NCBI GenBank assembly: GCA_002007425.1
Contig: MUGK01000042.1
Span: forward strand, 1-44,300
Origin: Chromatiales bacterium USCg_Taylor
GTDB taxonomy: Bacteria > Pseudomonadota > Gammaproteobacteria > JACCXJ01
Reading direction: 5' to 3'
DNA length: 44,300 nucleotides
Shown: piece after piece, positions 25,872-35,045 of the stretch
Layout: each line of letters opens with the position of its first letter
How positions within the stretch are numbered: the first letter of the stretch is position 1
Notes under the pieces: model-generated
The model's database searches: none
What the model was told of the DNA's origin: nothing
What the model saw: only the letters and a program-made list of their open reading frames with translations
Translations under genes and position numbers: made by a program

Positions 25872-26918
25872 ATGACGACTGAGAACATTGCGGTCACGCT
25901 GATCCGAGGCGATGGCATCGGGCCCGAGATCATCGATTGCACGCTCGCGGTCTTAGACGCACTGGGCGTCGCTTTTAATTGGGACGTGCAACAGGCCGGC
26001 ATGGAGGCCGTGAAGGAGGGCGGGGATCCCTTGCCGGCGGCGACGATCGATAGCATCCGGCGCACGAAATTGGCGCTCAAGGGGCCGCTGACGACACCCG
26101 TCGGCGGCGGTTACCGGTCGGTAAACGTCAGCCTGCGCAAGGAATTTAAGCTTTTTGCGAACGTGCGGCCGGCCCGCTCTTTATTTCGCGGTGGAAGATT
26201 CGAGGATGTAGACCTGATTCTCATCCGTGAAAACACCGAAGGCTTCTACGTCGGCGTTGAGCATTTCATCCCCATCGATGACGATCCGAAGGCGGTTGCC
26301 GAAGGCTCAGGGATCATCACGCGTTCGGGGTGCCGGCGGATCGCTCATTTCGCCTTCGAGTACGCGCTGCGCCACGGGCGGAAAAAGGTCACCATCGTGC
26401 ACAAGGCCAACATATTGAAGGCCTTGACCGGGCTGTTCCTCGAGACGGCGCTCGACATCGGACGCCAATACGAAGGCAGATTGCGAATCGACGAACGCAT
26501 CGTCGATAACACCGCCATGCAGCTCGTGATCAATCCGAATCAGTTTGACATGTTACTTACGACCAATATGTTTGGAGATATATTATCGGATGAGATCGCG
26601 GGACTTGTCGGTGGCCTGGGTGTCGCACCCGGGGCCAATATCGGTACCGATACTGCCCTCTTTGAAGGGGTGCACGGTTCAGCGCCGGACATCGCGGGCC
26701 AAGGGATCGCCAACCCGACGGCGATCATGCTGGCCGCGGCGATGATGTTGGATCACCTGGGCATCATCGCTCCCGCTATCCGCCTGCGACAGGCCATCCA
26801 GACCGTGCTCGATAAGGAGGGCATCAGGACTCGCGACTTGGGCGGACAGGCCTCAAGCGGCGAGTATACGCGCGCCGTCATACGCCAGATTGAGGTGCTG
26901 CCCGATCACACAGCCTAA
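25872..26918 (+). CDS. NAD-type isocitrate dehydrogenase (isocitrate/isopropylmalate family)
   Basis: This 348-residue beta-decarboxylating dehydrogenase has the nucleotide entry VTLIRGDGIGPEI, the substrate helix SVNVSLRKEFKLFANVRPAR (Ser and Asn before the LRK, typical for isocitrate) and ENTEGFYVGVEH. The metal site NMFGDILSDEIAGLVGGLG is also present. The motif pattern fits NAD-dependent isocitrate dehydrogenase better than isopropylmalate dehydrogenase; homoisocitrate cannot be fully excluded. I chose the ATG at 25872, preceded by a GGGGGG tract, over the GTG at 25854. Confidence 0.88.
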   Translation: MTTENIAVTLIRGDGIGPEIIDCTLAVLDALGVAFNWDVQQAGMEAVKEGGDPLPAATIDSIRRTKLALKGPLTTPVGGGYRSVNVSLRKEFKLFANVRPARSLFRGGRFEDVDLILIRENTEGFYVGVEHFIPIDDDPKAVAEGSGIITRSGCRRIAHFAFEYALRHGRKKVTIVHKANILKALTGLFLETALDIGRQYEGRLRIDERIVDNTAMQLVINPNQFDMLLTTNMFGDILSDEIAGLVGGLGVAPGANIGTDTALFEGVHGSAPDIAGQGIANPTAIMLAAAMMLDHLGIIAPAIRLRQAIQTVLDKEGIRTRDLGGQASSGEYTRAVIRQIEVLPDHTA

Positions 26919-27100
26919 GGCAAACCGTGTCTAGGCACGTGCGTAAAGTGGTCGGCGTCACCGCTAGCGCACGATCTTGCGCTTGGATATGTTGTTACTC
27001 ATACTGCTTTTGATCGCTTGGCTCCCCGTGATTCAGCGCAGCATCAGCTAGCGACAACCTGCGAACATCTAACTCGTTTCGAAAGAAGGCGACGCCGTCG

Positions 27101-27988
27101 ATGAAGCTGGTGGCAAGAAAAATCCAGAGGATACCGCGCCCGGGCCTCACTTCTGGTCCCGAGCCGGCGTTGCCCCGCGATGCCGGGGCCGCACCGGCGT
27201 TCACCTTGCAGGTGATGACCTACAATATCCACAAAGGGTTTAGCACCGGCAACGCGCGTTTCGTCTTGCATCAGATGCGCGATGCATTGGAGCGAGCCGA
27301 TGTCGACTTGATCTTTTTGCAAGAGATCCAAGGCGCCCACGCGTACCGGCAATGGTTGATCGACGATTGGCCGAACGCGCCGCAATCGGACTTCTTGGCC
27401 GACCGGAGATGGCCGCACCGCGCCTACGGGAAAAACGCGATCTATGATGCCGGGCATCATGGAAACGCCATCCTCAGCAAGTATCCCATCCGCTTCTGGG
27501 AAAACATCAACGTATCGGGAAGTCCCATCGCCAGCCGCAGCGTGCTGCATGCCGAGATCGCGCTCCCGCAAGTCGATCAGCCGCTGCACGTGATCTGCAT
27601 ACATTTCGGGCTCATCGCCGCGGAACGCCGGCACCAGCTTTCGGTGCTCGCGAGACGCATCCGGTCCCACGTCCCTGGTCATGCGCCGTTGATTATCGCC
27701 GGGGACTTCAATGATTGGGCCCGGCAGGCGGAATACCAAATGCGGACTCACCTTGGGCTCATGGATGTGTTCGTGACCCTAAACAACCGGCCGGCGAAAA
27801 CCTTTCCCGTCTGGTACCCGGTATTGGCCGTGGACCGCATCTTTTATCGCGGCGCGACCCCGATCACTTGCCGCTGCTTGAAAGACATGCCCTGGCGGCG
27901 CCTGTCCGACCACGCGGCCCTGTACGCGGCGTTTTCCCTGGCGCTGGAACCGGCGGCTAGGGATCGCCTCATCGAGCAACCGCTCTAG
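27101..27988 (+). CDS. Endonuclease/exonuclease/phosphatase family protein
   Basis: This 295-residue EEP-fold phosphohydrolase has MTYNIHKGF (catalytic Asn), IFLQEIQG (metal Glu), HHGNAILSKYP, IIAGDFNDW, AVDRIFY and the closing SDHAALYA. All active-site motifs are intact. The first 35 residues are basic and Pro-rich, with no clear signal peptide. It precedes a PGPGW protein and a CDP-alcohol phosphatidyltransferase, suggesting a lipid-linked role (E. coli YbhP lies beside cardiolipin synthase ClsB), but the substrate is unknown. Confidence 0.87.
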   Translation: MKLVARKIQRIPRPGLTSGPEPALPRDAGAAPAFTLQVMTYNIHKGFSTGNARFVLHQMRDALERADVDLIFLQEIQGAHAYRQWLIDDWPNAPQSDFLADRRWPHRAYGKNAIYDAGHHGNAILSKYPIRFWENINVSGSPIASRSVLHAEIALPQVDQPLHVICIHFGLIAAERRHQLSVLARRIRSHVPGHAPLIIAGDFNDWARQAEYQMRTHLGLMDVFVTLNNRPAKTFPVWYPVLAVDRIFYRGATPITCRCLKDMPWRRLSDHAALYAAFSLALEPAARDRLIEQPL

Positions 27989-28013
27989 AGCCGGCCGGAT
28001 CGAGGGACGTCTT

Positions 28014-28208
28014 ATGAAATCTCGCGGTGATGCACTGGCCCGGCGGCTCGTGGGCGTGATGCTCGGAGCCACGACACTCATCGCAATCGTCGCGATCATC
28101 GTGCTACCGGGTCCGGCATTCATCGTCATCCCCGCCGGAATCGCGATCCTTGTTCTCGAATACATCTGGACCCGTTGGTGGTTACGCACGCGCGGGAAGG
28201 AAGACTGA
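28014..28208 (+). CDS. PGPGW-type small membrane protein
   Basis: This 64-residue protein has one or two membrane segments. The segment VLPGPAFIVIPAGIAILVLE followed by a Trp-rich basic tail (YIWTRWWLRTRGK) matches the PGPGW family pattern. The ATG at 28014 follows GAGGG. It sits between the EEP hydrolase and the phosphatidyltransferase. The function of the family is unknown. Confidence 0.72.
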   Translation: MKSRGDALARRLVGVMLGATTLIAIVAIIVLPGPAFIVIPAGIAILVLEYIWTRWWLRTRGKED

Positions 28209-28271
28209 TCGAGAGGCTGCGGCGCATATTGACATTACGCTGCCGCGACTGTGATATTTGGGGCTACCGAA

Positions 28272-28874
28272 ATGGCACTTCAGGAGAACATCAACGGCGT
28301 GCTCACTTGGCCGAATTTGCTGAGCTGCTTTCGGTTCATCGCGGCGCCCGTGCTCGGCCTGCTCGCTTGGCATGGATTGCCGAGGACCTATTTGGCGGTC
28401 CTCGTACTATCGTTCCTGAGCGATGTACTCGACGGTTTCATCGCGCGGGTATTGAAGCAGGAATCCGCACTCGGGACCCGATTGGACACCGCCGGCGACG
28501 TGGTGATGTACGCCACGATCCCGGTGACGGCGTGGTGGTTATGGCCTGACATCATGCGCCAAGAGGCGCCGTTCATCATGACGGTCATCGCGAGCTCCGC
28601 CCTGTCTGCCATCATCGGTATGTTGAAATTCAGAGTCTTTCCCACCTATCACACCTGGGGCGTTAAGTTGGCGGCCGCGGTGGCTGCTAGCACCGCCTTC
28701 CTCATGTTCGCCGGCGGTCCGACATGGCCGTTTCGGCTGGCCACGCTGATCTGTTTGCTCGCGGCGATCGAGCAAATCGCCATCACGATCGTGCTGCACG
28801 AGAGCCGCTCTAACGTGCGGTCGCTCTGGCATGTGTTAACGGACAAATCCAAAAGTAGTCAGCGCGCGCTATAA
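28272..28874 (+). CDS. CDP-alcohol phosphatidyltransferase family membrane protein
   Basis: This 200-residue integral membrane protein makes a phospholipid from CDP-diacylglycerol and an alcohol. The diagnostic DGx2ARx8Gx3Dx3D motif is intact in DGFIARVLKQESALGTRLDTAGD, split near residues 48-70. About five or six hydrophobic segments follow. The start is the ATG at 28272 (MALQENINGVLTWPN); the frame is open from a GTG at 28251. The motif set resembles phosphatidylglycerophosphate synthase, but the alcohol substrate cannot be decided. Confidence 0.85.
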   Translation: MALQENINGVLTWPNLLSCFRFIAAPVLGLLAWHGLPRTYLAVLVLSFLSDVLDGFIARVLKQESALGTRLDTAGDVVMYATIPVTAWWLWPDIMRQEAPFIMTVIASSALSAIIGMLKFRVFPTYHTWGVKLAAAVAASTAFLMFAGGPTWPFRLATLICLLAAIEQIAITIVLHESRSNVRSLWHVLTDKSKSSQRAL

Positions 28875-28967
28875 TTTATTGTGAAGGCAACCGATCGAAG
28901 GCGTGGACAAGAGAACCGTGAGCTTAGAGCTTGCCTGAGAGGGTAAGCCGCCTAAGGGGGATCACCA

Positions 28968-30299
28968 ATGCAGTACCTAAAAATTAAAAATCGCACGGCT
29001 TTTCTACTAGTTACAATGGTGCTTCCGTGGTTAGGGGCTTGCAATGCACGGTTGCAAGAGAATGCCGAAGGACCGCGTGGAGCCCATGGCGCCCTCGATA
29101 TGGATCAGCAAAAAACCCTCCTCGAGAGCTTACTTCCAGAGCGCGACGTAACCCAGTCCCCGCCTGGCGTCGATCCAGGGATCTGGCAACAGCTTGTGAT
29201 CCCGGAGGACAACAAGATGACCCCCGAACGGGTGGCGCTCGGGAAGAAGCTCTACTTCGAAACCCGGCTGTCCAAGGACGGCACCGTGGCCTGCGCCACC
29301 TGCCATGACGTCAGCCGAGGCTTTACCGACCAGCGCCCCGTGTCGGAGGGTATCAATGGCGCCCTGGGCAAGCGCAATGCCCCCACCACCATGAATGCCT
29401 TTTTGCTGCAAACCATGTTTCTTGACGGCCGCGCCCCGAGCCTCGAGGAACAGGCGAAACTGCCCATCGTCAACCCGATCGAGATGGGCCACGCCAACGA
29501 GGGGGCGGCGCTGGCGGCGATCGCTGATGATCCCGAATACCAGCGCATGTTCTCCTTCGCCTATGGGCGGGCTCCGAACTACGACGATTTGGGGCGGGCC
29601 ATCGCTGCCTTTGAGCGTACCTTCGTGTTTCTCGATGCGCCCTTCGATCGCTACCTCGCGGGCAGTCCGGAGGCCATCTCGGAGGAGGCCAAGCGCGGCT
29701 GGAATTTATTCAATGGTAAGGGGCGCTGCATGAGCTGTCACCAGATGAACCCTTCCATTCCCATCGGCAGCGACAATCGATTTCACAATATCGGGGTGGC
29801 GGCGCGCAAGCAAAATTTCGAACAATTGGCGCGCCGGGCGCTCGAGGCCCTGGCGCAGGAAGGGGATATGAAAGCGGTGGATCGTCTGGCGATCGAGACC
29901 GATCTGTCGGAGCTTGGCCGGTTCATGGTCACGAAGGATCGTGCCGACATCGGGGCGTTCAAGACCATGCAATTGCGCAATATCGCACTGACGGGCCCCT
30001 ACATGCATGACGGGTCCATGGAGACGCTGTGGGACGTGATGGATCACTATAACAAAGGCGGCGAGCCCAATCCGTTTCTGGACGGCGGCATCGAACCGCT
30101 GGCCTTGAGCGAAGACGAAATCGATGCCGTCGTGGAGTTCATGTTTACTCTGAGCGACGCGCGCTTGGCGGAGCAAAATCAGCGCGCCTTTACACAACAG
30201 CGCAAGCTGGCCGCGGCGAAGCGCCCCTTCCGCGACACGGCGATGGCCGAGCGTCGCGTACTGCCGTTTGAAGAGCGGGTCATGGGCGGGACCAGATAA
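28968..30299 (+). CDS. Diheme cytochrome c peroxidase/MauG-family lipoprotein
   Basis: This 443-residue exported protein has a lipoprotein signal (hydrophobic 11-22, LGAC with Cys25). It carries two c-type haem sites, CATCH at 109-113 and CMSCH at 254-258, in the spacing of the bacterial CcpA/MauG family. The RNAPTTMNAF, PIEMGHANEG and TGPYMHDGSMETLWDVMDHY segments are also family features. It would reduce hydrogen peroxide or oxidise a partner in the periplasm. The ATG at 28968 follows AAGGGGG. It heads a three-gene set with a Tat-exported phosphoesterase and a cytochrome c. Confidence 0.9.
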   Translation: MQYLKIKNRTAFLLVTMVLPWLGACNARLQENAEGPRGAHGALDMDQQKTLLESLLPERDVTQSPPGVDPGIWQQLVIPEDNKMTPERVALGKKLYFETRLSKDGTVACATCHDVSRGFTDQRPVSEGINGALGKRNAPTTMNAFLLQTMFLDGRAPSLEEQAKLPIVNPIEMGHANEGAALAAIADDPEYQRMFSFAYGRAPNYDDLGRAIAAFERTFVFLDAPFDRYLAGSPEAISEEAKRGWNLFNGKGRCMSCHQMNPSIPIGSDNRFHNIGVAARKQNFEQLARRALEALAQEGDMKAVDRLAIETDLSELGRFMVTKDRADIGAFKTMQLRNIALTGPYMHDGSMETLWDVMDHYNKGGEPNPFLDGGIEPLALSEDEIDAVVEFMFTLSDARLAEQNQRAFTQQRKLAAAKRPFRDTAMAERRVLPFEERVMGGTR

Positions 30300-30315
30300 G
30301 TTTGGAGGCACAAAG

Positions 30316-31449
30316 ATGAAACGAACAATCGTTAAGAGCGTTGAGACGAGATACTACGAAGAACGCGAGGCATTGTTCCGTGGCTTGAAAAACCTCGACC
30401 GCCGGAGCTTTCTCAAGCTCTCCGCCGCCGCTGCTGCGGCCGCGCTCGCGCGCGGCGTGGAATTCAACTTGCACAGTTTCCAGCCGGTGCAGGTGGCCCA
30501 CGCCGCGACCGGAGAGGCGGGCCCGGTGGAATTCACCTTCGCCTATATTTCCGACTCGCACCTCTATAAACGCCAGCTCAATGACCGCTTCGTTCGGCAG
30601 TTGCTGCGCGCCGTCGACGACATCAACCACCTGGCCCCGCAGCCGGATTTCGTGCTCTATGGGGGTGATCTCGCGCAACTGGGGCAGCCCTTGGAGCTCG
30701 AGCTCGGCGCGCAGATCCTGAAAAACCTCAAGGCGCCGGTCAAGATGATGGTGGGCGAGCACGACTGGTTTCTGGACATGGGCGAGAAATGGCGCACGCT
30801 GTTTGGGGAACCTACCTATTCGTTTGATCACAAGGGCGTCCACTTTGTCGTGCTCCACAGTGTGATGGAGGATGACTTCTGGAGCGAGCGGGGCATGACG
30901 GGGATGGAGCGGATGCAGACGGTGGCGGGGCTCGACAATGGCATCCAGAGCCGCTTCAAGGTCGGGACGGAGCAGCAGGTCTGGCTCAAGAACAACCTCG
31001 CTGCCTATTCCGATGACACGCCGCTCATCGTGTTCTCGCACTCCCCGCTGTATAAATATTATCGCCCGTGGAACTTCTGGACCGACGACGCCGAGGAGGT
31101 ACAGGCACTATTGCAGCGCTTCAAGCAGGTAGTAGTCGTGCACGGGCACACCCACCAGATACTCACCCATCGGATCGGTAACATCCATTTCCATGGGATG
31201 CTGTCAACCGCCTGGCCGTGGCCCTATGCGCCCGAGGGCTTGCCGGCCCTCACGGTGCAGATGAACCGCGCCGATCCCTTCAATCCCAACGACGCGCTCG
31301 GGGATGGATCGGTCGGCGTCAAAGCGGGCGGCCTCGTCGATAAACTTTACAATCTTTGGAACCGCAACCCAATCCAGGTCACTAGCGCTTATCTCACAAG
31401 CGGGGGAAAAAGCGCCGTGCCGCTTACGCCTAATCTTCAAAGTTATTGA
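30316..31449 (+). CDS. Tat-exported metallophosphoesterase
   Basis: This 377-residue calcineurin-like phosphoesterase has a twin-arginine signal (RRSFLK from residue 29, then an Ala-rich segment and AHAA cleavage region). Metal motifs in order: ISDSHLY, YGGDLAQLG, VGEHDW (Glu where GNHD is usual), FSHSP and VVHGHTHQ. The ATG at 30316 has GGAGG upstream; the open extension from 30268 overlaps the peroxidase. It lies between two cytochrome genes, so it probably acts in the periplasm on a respiratory or envelope substrate. The substrate is unknown. Confidence 0.88.
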   Translation: MKRTIVKSVETRYYEEREALFRGLKNLDRRSFLKLSAAAAAAALARGVEFNLHSFQPVQVAHAATGEAGPVEFTFAYISDSHLYKRQLNDRFVRQLLRAVDDINHLAPQPDFVLYGGDLAQLGQPLELELGAQILKNLKAPVKMMVGEHDWFLDMGEKWRTLFGEPTYSFDHKGVHFVVLHSVMEDDFWSERGMTGMERMQTVAGLDNGIQSRFKVGTEQQVWLKNNLAAYSDDTPLIVFSHSPLYKYYRPWNFWTDDAEEVQALLQRFKQVVVVHGHTHQILTHRIGNIHFHGMLSTAWPWPYAPEGLPALTVQMNRADPFNPNDALGDGSVGVKAGGLVDKLYNLWNRNPIQVTSAYLTSGGKSAVPLTPNLQSY

Positions 31450-31474
31450 GAAGTCACCCAAAGAGGATAAGAAA

Positions 31475-32074
31475 ATGCGCACGTTCAAACTTCTCCTAGG
31501 CGCCACCCTCACGCTCGTGTCGCTGATGTGGTCCCCAGGGCGGGCGGAGCAGTCAGGCGGCGATTACCCGGCCGCCGCCAAGCAAGACCCGGGGACCGAT
31601 GACGCGGCCATGGCGCAATGGAAACGCCGCGGCCAAGAACCCGACTGGATGGCCGAAGAGCTGGCCAAGCACAAGGTGCTGATTCCGGCCGACAACAAGG
31701 GTCTTGTTGGCAAGGGCCAGGGATCGACCTACGGTAGCGTTACCCCCGAGGATGTGAAGGTCTGGCAACAAGAGACGTACAAGTTGGCCGTGGAAGGCTC
31801 GCGCATCTTTCACAGCGGCGATCGACTGAAGAGCACTATTGCCGTCTCCTGCGATATGTGCCATCCGGATGGAGCGAATACCCACCCCGAGACTTACCCG
31901 AAGTTTCAGGCCCAACTCGGGCGGGTCGCACTGTTGCGCGACGCGATCAACTGGTGCATCGAAAATCCGGTGCGGGGCAAAAAGCTTGCTCCGGATTCCC
32001 CTGAGATGCGGGCGCTGGAGACCTATATCTATGCCCAGCGCACGGGCACGCCTCTGCAGTACGGAAAGCGCTAG
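31475..32074 (+). CDS. Monohaem cytochrome c (TsdA/SoxA-like fold)
   Basis: The 199-residue protein has a Sec signal (1-24, cut after GRA) and one haem site, CDMCH at 126-130. Residues 105-195 (GSRIFHSGDRLKS, then HPETYPKFQAQLGRVALLRD and INWCIENPVRGKKL) resemble a haem domain of thiosulfate dehydrogenase TsdA and SoxA-type cytochromes. That makes it a periplasmic electron carrier or an enzyme subunit linked to the two genes before it. The ATG at 31475 follows AGAGGA. The frame is open from 31304, but that part is antisense-like overlap with the phosphoesterase. Confidence 0.82.
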   Translation: MRTFKLLLGATLTLVSLMWSPGRAEQSGGDYPAAAKQDPGTDDAAMAQWKRRGQEPDWMAEELAKHKVLIPADNKGLVGKGQGSTYGSVTPEDVKVWQQETYKLAVEGSRIFHSGDRLKSTIAVSCDMCHPDGANTHPETYPKFQAQLGRVALLRDAINWCIENPVRGKKLAPDSPEMRALETYIYAQRTGTPLQYGKR

Positions 32075-32172
32075 GAACTGCCACGCCATTCTTCACCTTG
32101 CTCCCCCGATGGTCCATGGAAGAAGCCGCTTTGACCGCGATTGCAATGCCGGCCCTGCGCGTGTGATCCGAG

Positions 32173-32776
32173 ATGAATGAACCGCTCTTCGCTTCCATGC
32201 AGCAGCACATGATCTCCGACATTGAGGCGCACACCGGCATGTGTGTCGATTTCATCGGAAAATCCACGCTCGACCCGCGTGTGATGCAGGTCATGGCCGA
32301 GATCCCGCGGCATGAATTTGTGCCGGTGGAATTCCAAGACTACGCCTACGCCGACACGCCCTTGCCCATCGGTTATAACAAAACCATTTCCCAGCCGTTT
32401 ATCGTTGCATTGATGACCGATCTCCTGGCCTTGAACGCTACCGACAAGGTGCTCGAGATCGGCACCGGCCTAGGGTACCAAGCGGCCGTCCTCGCGAAGC
32501 TTTCAGCCAAGGTCTACACCGTGGACATTATCGAAGAGTTATCGGAGCAAGCTCAGCGCCGATTCGGACAGTTGGGCTACCGCAACATCGAAACACGCAT
32601 CAGTGATGGCTATTTCGGCTGGCCCGAAATCGCGCCGTTCGACAAAATCATCGTCACCCGATGCGCAAAAACTCATCGTCGTGGTAAGAGATTCCGCGGG
32701 TAGCTTGTCCACCAAGGAAATGCTGCCGGTGCGCTTCTCCGAGCTCGAAAGCGACGCATCCGCGACTCATTGTTGA
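32173..32776 (+). pseudogene. pcm: Protein-L-isoaspartate O-methyltransferase with internal deletion and frameshift
   Basis: The first 160 residues are a good Pcm: LPIGYNKTISQPFIVALMTD, then the SAM loop VLEIGTGLGYQAAVLAKLS and PFDKIIVT. Just after 32658 the frame runs out (stop at 32703). From 32660 another frame continues DAQKLIVVVRDSAG and MLPVRFSELE to a TGA at 32776, which matches the family's C-terminus. Comparing with E. coli Pcm, about 27 residues between IIVT and the last strands are missing, so the deletion also changed frame. The enzyme repairs isoaspartyl residues in proteins; this copy is probably inactive. It overlaps the convergent glycerate kinase end. Confidence 0.75.
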
Positions 32777-33975
32777 CCCGCGCGAAACGTTCGCTTGCCC
32801 GGCCGCGGTACCCTCGCAGCCCGGCGTTGACCTAAGCTTTTTCCGATTAAGATGAGGCGCATCACCCGCTCACCCGCGTTCTCCAAGTGCTGCCTCGAGA
32901 GGCGCAAGGCCTCCGCGAGATCCATGTCGCGCGCGGCCACCGCTTCGAGGGCATCAATACCGTGGGAATAGACCCCCCGAGCATCGTCCGCGAGCCCCCC
33001 GCCGATGGCCACAACAGGCACCCTGAATTTCTTGGCCGCCTTCGCGACTCCAGCCGGCGTCTTACCGAACGCGGTCTGAAAATCGACCCGCCCCTCGCCG
33101 GTAATGACCAGATCCGCGTCTCGCAAGTAGCGCTTTAGTTGCGTCGCTTCGATCACCAGATCCACGCCGCGTTTCATCCGCGCCCGGGCGAAAGCAACGA
33201 GCCCCGCCCCTAATCCTCCGGCGGCCCCGCCGCCCTTGAGCTTGGCGACGTCGATGCCGCAATCCCGCTTAATCACCACCGCCGCGCGCCGGAGATTGCT
33301 ATCGAGCAGCTTCACCATCTCCGGGGTCGCGCCTTTTTGCGGACCGAAGACATAGGCCGCGCCGCGCCGGCCATACAAGGGATTATCCACGTCGCTGGCG
33401 ATAATGATTCGGGCTTTTCTCACCCTCGGATCGAGACCGCTCATATCGATCTTGGCGATCTGACCGAGCATACCGCCGCTGCATAGCGTGGTGATCTCCT
33501 TACCGTTGGCGCCTATGAATTTCACCCCGAGCGCTTGCGCCATGCCCGTTCCGCAATCGACCGTCGCCGAACCGCCGATGCCGATAATTATGGACTTGAT
33601 CCCCCTTGACATGGCATCAACAATGAGCTCCCCGGTACCGTAGGTGGTCGTCTCGAGCGGGTTTCGCTCTGCTCTCGGGATTAACGGCAGCCCGGACGCC
33701 TCGGCCATTTCGATGACCGCGGTCTCGCCGTCACCGACAATGCCGTAACGAGCGCTCACAGGTTCGCCACGGGGACCGCGCACCCGCTTTCGCAGCAGGC
33801 TGCCCGCCGTGGCATCGACCAGTGACTGCACCGTGCCCTCGCCACCGTCGGCCATCGGGATCTTGACGCATCGCGCCTTGGGCAGGACACGGCGGATCCC
33901 GCGCTCGATGGCGGTCGCAACCTCTAGGGAGGTAAGATTCTCTTTGAAGGAGTCGGGGGCAATCACGATTTTCAT
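32767..33975 (-). CDS. Glycerate kinase
   Basis: This 402-residue GlxK/GarK-type kinase phosphorylates glycerate to 2-phosphoglycerate. KIVIAPDSFKENLTSLEVA is the family N-terminus. MADGGEGTVQSLV and IIGIGGSATVDCGTGMAQALG are the substrate and ATP glycine-rich loops, and VITGEGRVDFQTAFGKTPAG closes the core. I chose the ATG at 33975, with AGGGA just upstream, over the frame start at 34005. The last 30 residues are basic and longer than usual and overlap the decayed pcm end by ten bases, so the tail may be read-through of lost sequence. Confidence 0.88.
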   Translation of the reverse strand: MKIVIAPDSFKENLTSLEVATAIERGIRRVLPKARCVKIPMADGGEGTVQSLVDATAGSLLRKRVRGPRGEPVSARYGIVGDGETAVIEMAEASGLPLIPRAERNPLETTTYGTGELIVDAMSRGIKSIIIGIGGSATVDCGTGMAQALGVKFIGANGKEITTLCSGGMLGQIAKIDMSGLDPRVRKARIIIASDVDNPLYGRRGAAYVFGPQKGATPEMVKLLDSNLRRAAVVIKRDCGIDVAKLKGGGAAGGLGAGLVAFARARMKRGVDLVIEATQLKRYLRDADLVITGEGRVDFQTAFGKTPAGVAKAAKKFRVPVVAIGGGLADDARGVYSHGIDALEAVAARDMDLAEALRLSRQHLENAGERVMRLILIGKSLGQRRAARVPRPGKRTFRAGQQ

Positions 33976-34041
33976 TATTTTTCCCTGCGATCGGTCGATG
34001 CTCACGGTCCGGACGTTACGCTCAGAGCTTCAGGTTCATGC

Positions 34042-34995
34042 ATGAACGATTTAAGCTTAAGACCGTTCGGGGATTGTAGCAAAGCGCCGCCTACAGTGAC
34101 CCGCATCCAGCTTAGCGATGGACGCCTGCTCGCTTTCAGCGAATACGGGATCCCGGATGGTAAACCGGTCTTTTACTGTCACGGCTTTCCCGCCTCGCGG
34201 CTCGAAGCGCGGCTCCTCGAGCCGGCCGCAGTCAAGCTCGGGCTGCGCTTGATTTCGATAGACCGTCCGGGCTACGGTCTCTCCGATTTTACGCAGAATC
34301 ACACGCTGGCCGCTTGGCCGGCGGACCTCACGCAGTTGGCTAAGGTCTTGGGTACCGAGCGCTTTGCGATCCTGGGCGTTTCCGGCGGTGGTCCGTATGC
34401 GCTCGCGTGCGCGCACGCCATTCCCGAGCGGCTCACCGCGGCCGCCCTCGTCGGTGGCCTCGGACCGGTCTTCGAGCCGTGGGCGATTAAAGGGCAACGT
34501 TGGCACGCCCGGTTCGGCTTTTTTTTAGCCCGGCGGGCCCGCTGGTTGTTAAAGCCTCTCTATGGCATCGGCCCACCCTTCCTCATGGGCAAGTATCCTG
34601 AGATCGCCTATTCTCTGCTCACCGCGCTGGCCGACGATGCCGACCGCGCGGTGTTGACGCGCCCCGAGATACGCCCCCCGATTGTGGCCTCCATGCGGGA
34701 AGCGTTTCGGCAAGGAGCACGCGCGGCTATGCATGAGTTTGCGCTCTATGCGAATCCCTGGGGTTTTGATCTCTCGAACATCGCGCTACCGGTCACACTC
34801 TGGCAGGGTGGCCGCGATCAGGTGGTGCCGCCCGCGCACGCCCGCTACCTGGCCGCTGCCTTACCTCGGTCTGATCTACGCTTGCTACCAAATGAAGGTC
34901 ATTTTTCACTGCCTATCAACTATATGCATGAGATCCTCGGTATTTTGGGGTCAAGTCTCCCACCTTTCACTCCATCCCTTTGGTCACAGGGCTAA
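34042..34995 (+). CDS. Alpha/beta hydrolase
   Basis: This 317-residue alpha/beta-hydrolase fold protein has VFYCHGFPASRLEARL (oxyanion region), ISIDRPGYGLSD, nucleophile elbow GVSGGGP, acidic WQGGRDQVVPP and the His in LPNEGHFSLP. The catalytic triad is complete. Substrate is unknown. The final codons run into a 16-bp repeat at 34947-34962, so the tail GSSLPPFTPSLWSQG probably comes from an inserted element and the original last residues were replaced. Confidence 0.85.
   Translation: MNDLSLRPFGDCSKAPPTVTRIQLSDGRLLAFSEYGIPDGKPVFYCHGFPASRLEARLLEPAAVKLGLRLISIDRPGYGLSDFTQNHTLAAWPADLTQLAKVLGTERFAILGVSGGGPYALACAHAIPERLTAAALVGGLGPVFEPWAIKGQRWHARFGFFLARRARWLLKPLYGIGPPFLMGKYPEIAYSLLTALADDADRAVLTRPEIRPPIVASMREAFRQGARAAMHEFALYANPWGFDLSNIALPVTLWQGGRDQVVPPAHARYLAAALPRSDLRLLPNEGHFSLPINYMHEILGILGSSLPPFTPSLWSQG
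34947..34962 (+). repeat. Left copy of a 16-bp inverted repeat
   Basis: GGGGTCAAGTCTCCCA is an exact reverse complement of 35799-35814. It lies in the last codons of the hydrolase gene and opens the segment holding the HigB/HigA remnant. Confidence 0.75.
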
Positions 34996-35045
34996 CCGTA
35001 GAAGACGATACGCCGAATGCCGTAGCAATCATCGTTTGCGTGTAG

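Noticed and set aside
31304-31474. Upstream extension of the cytochrome c frame
   Set aside because: It overlaps the phosphoesterase end, and the ATG at 31475 has a ribosome site and starts a proper signal peptide.
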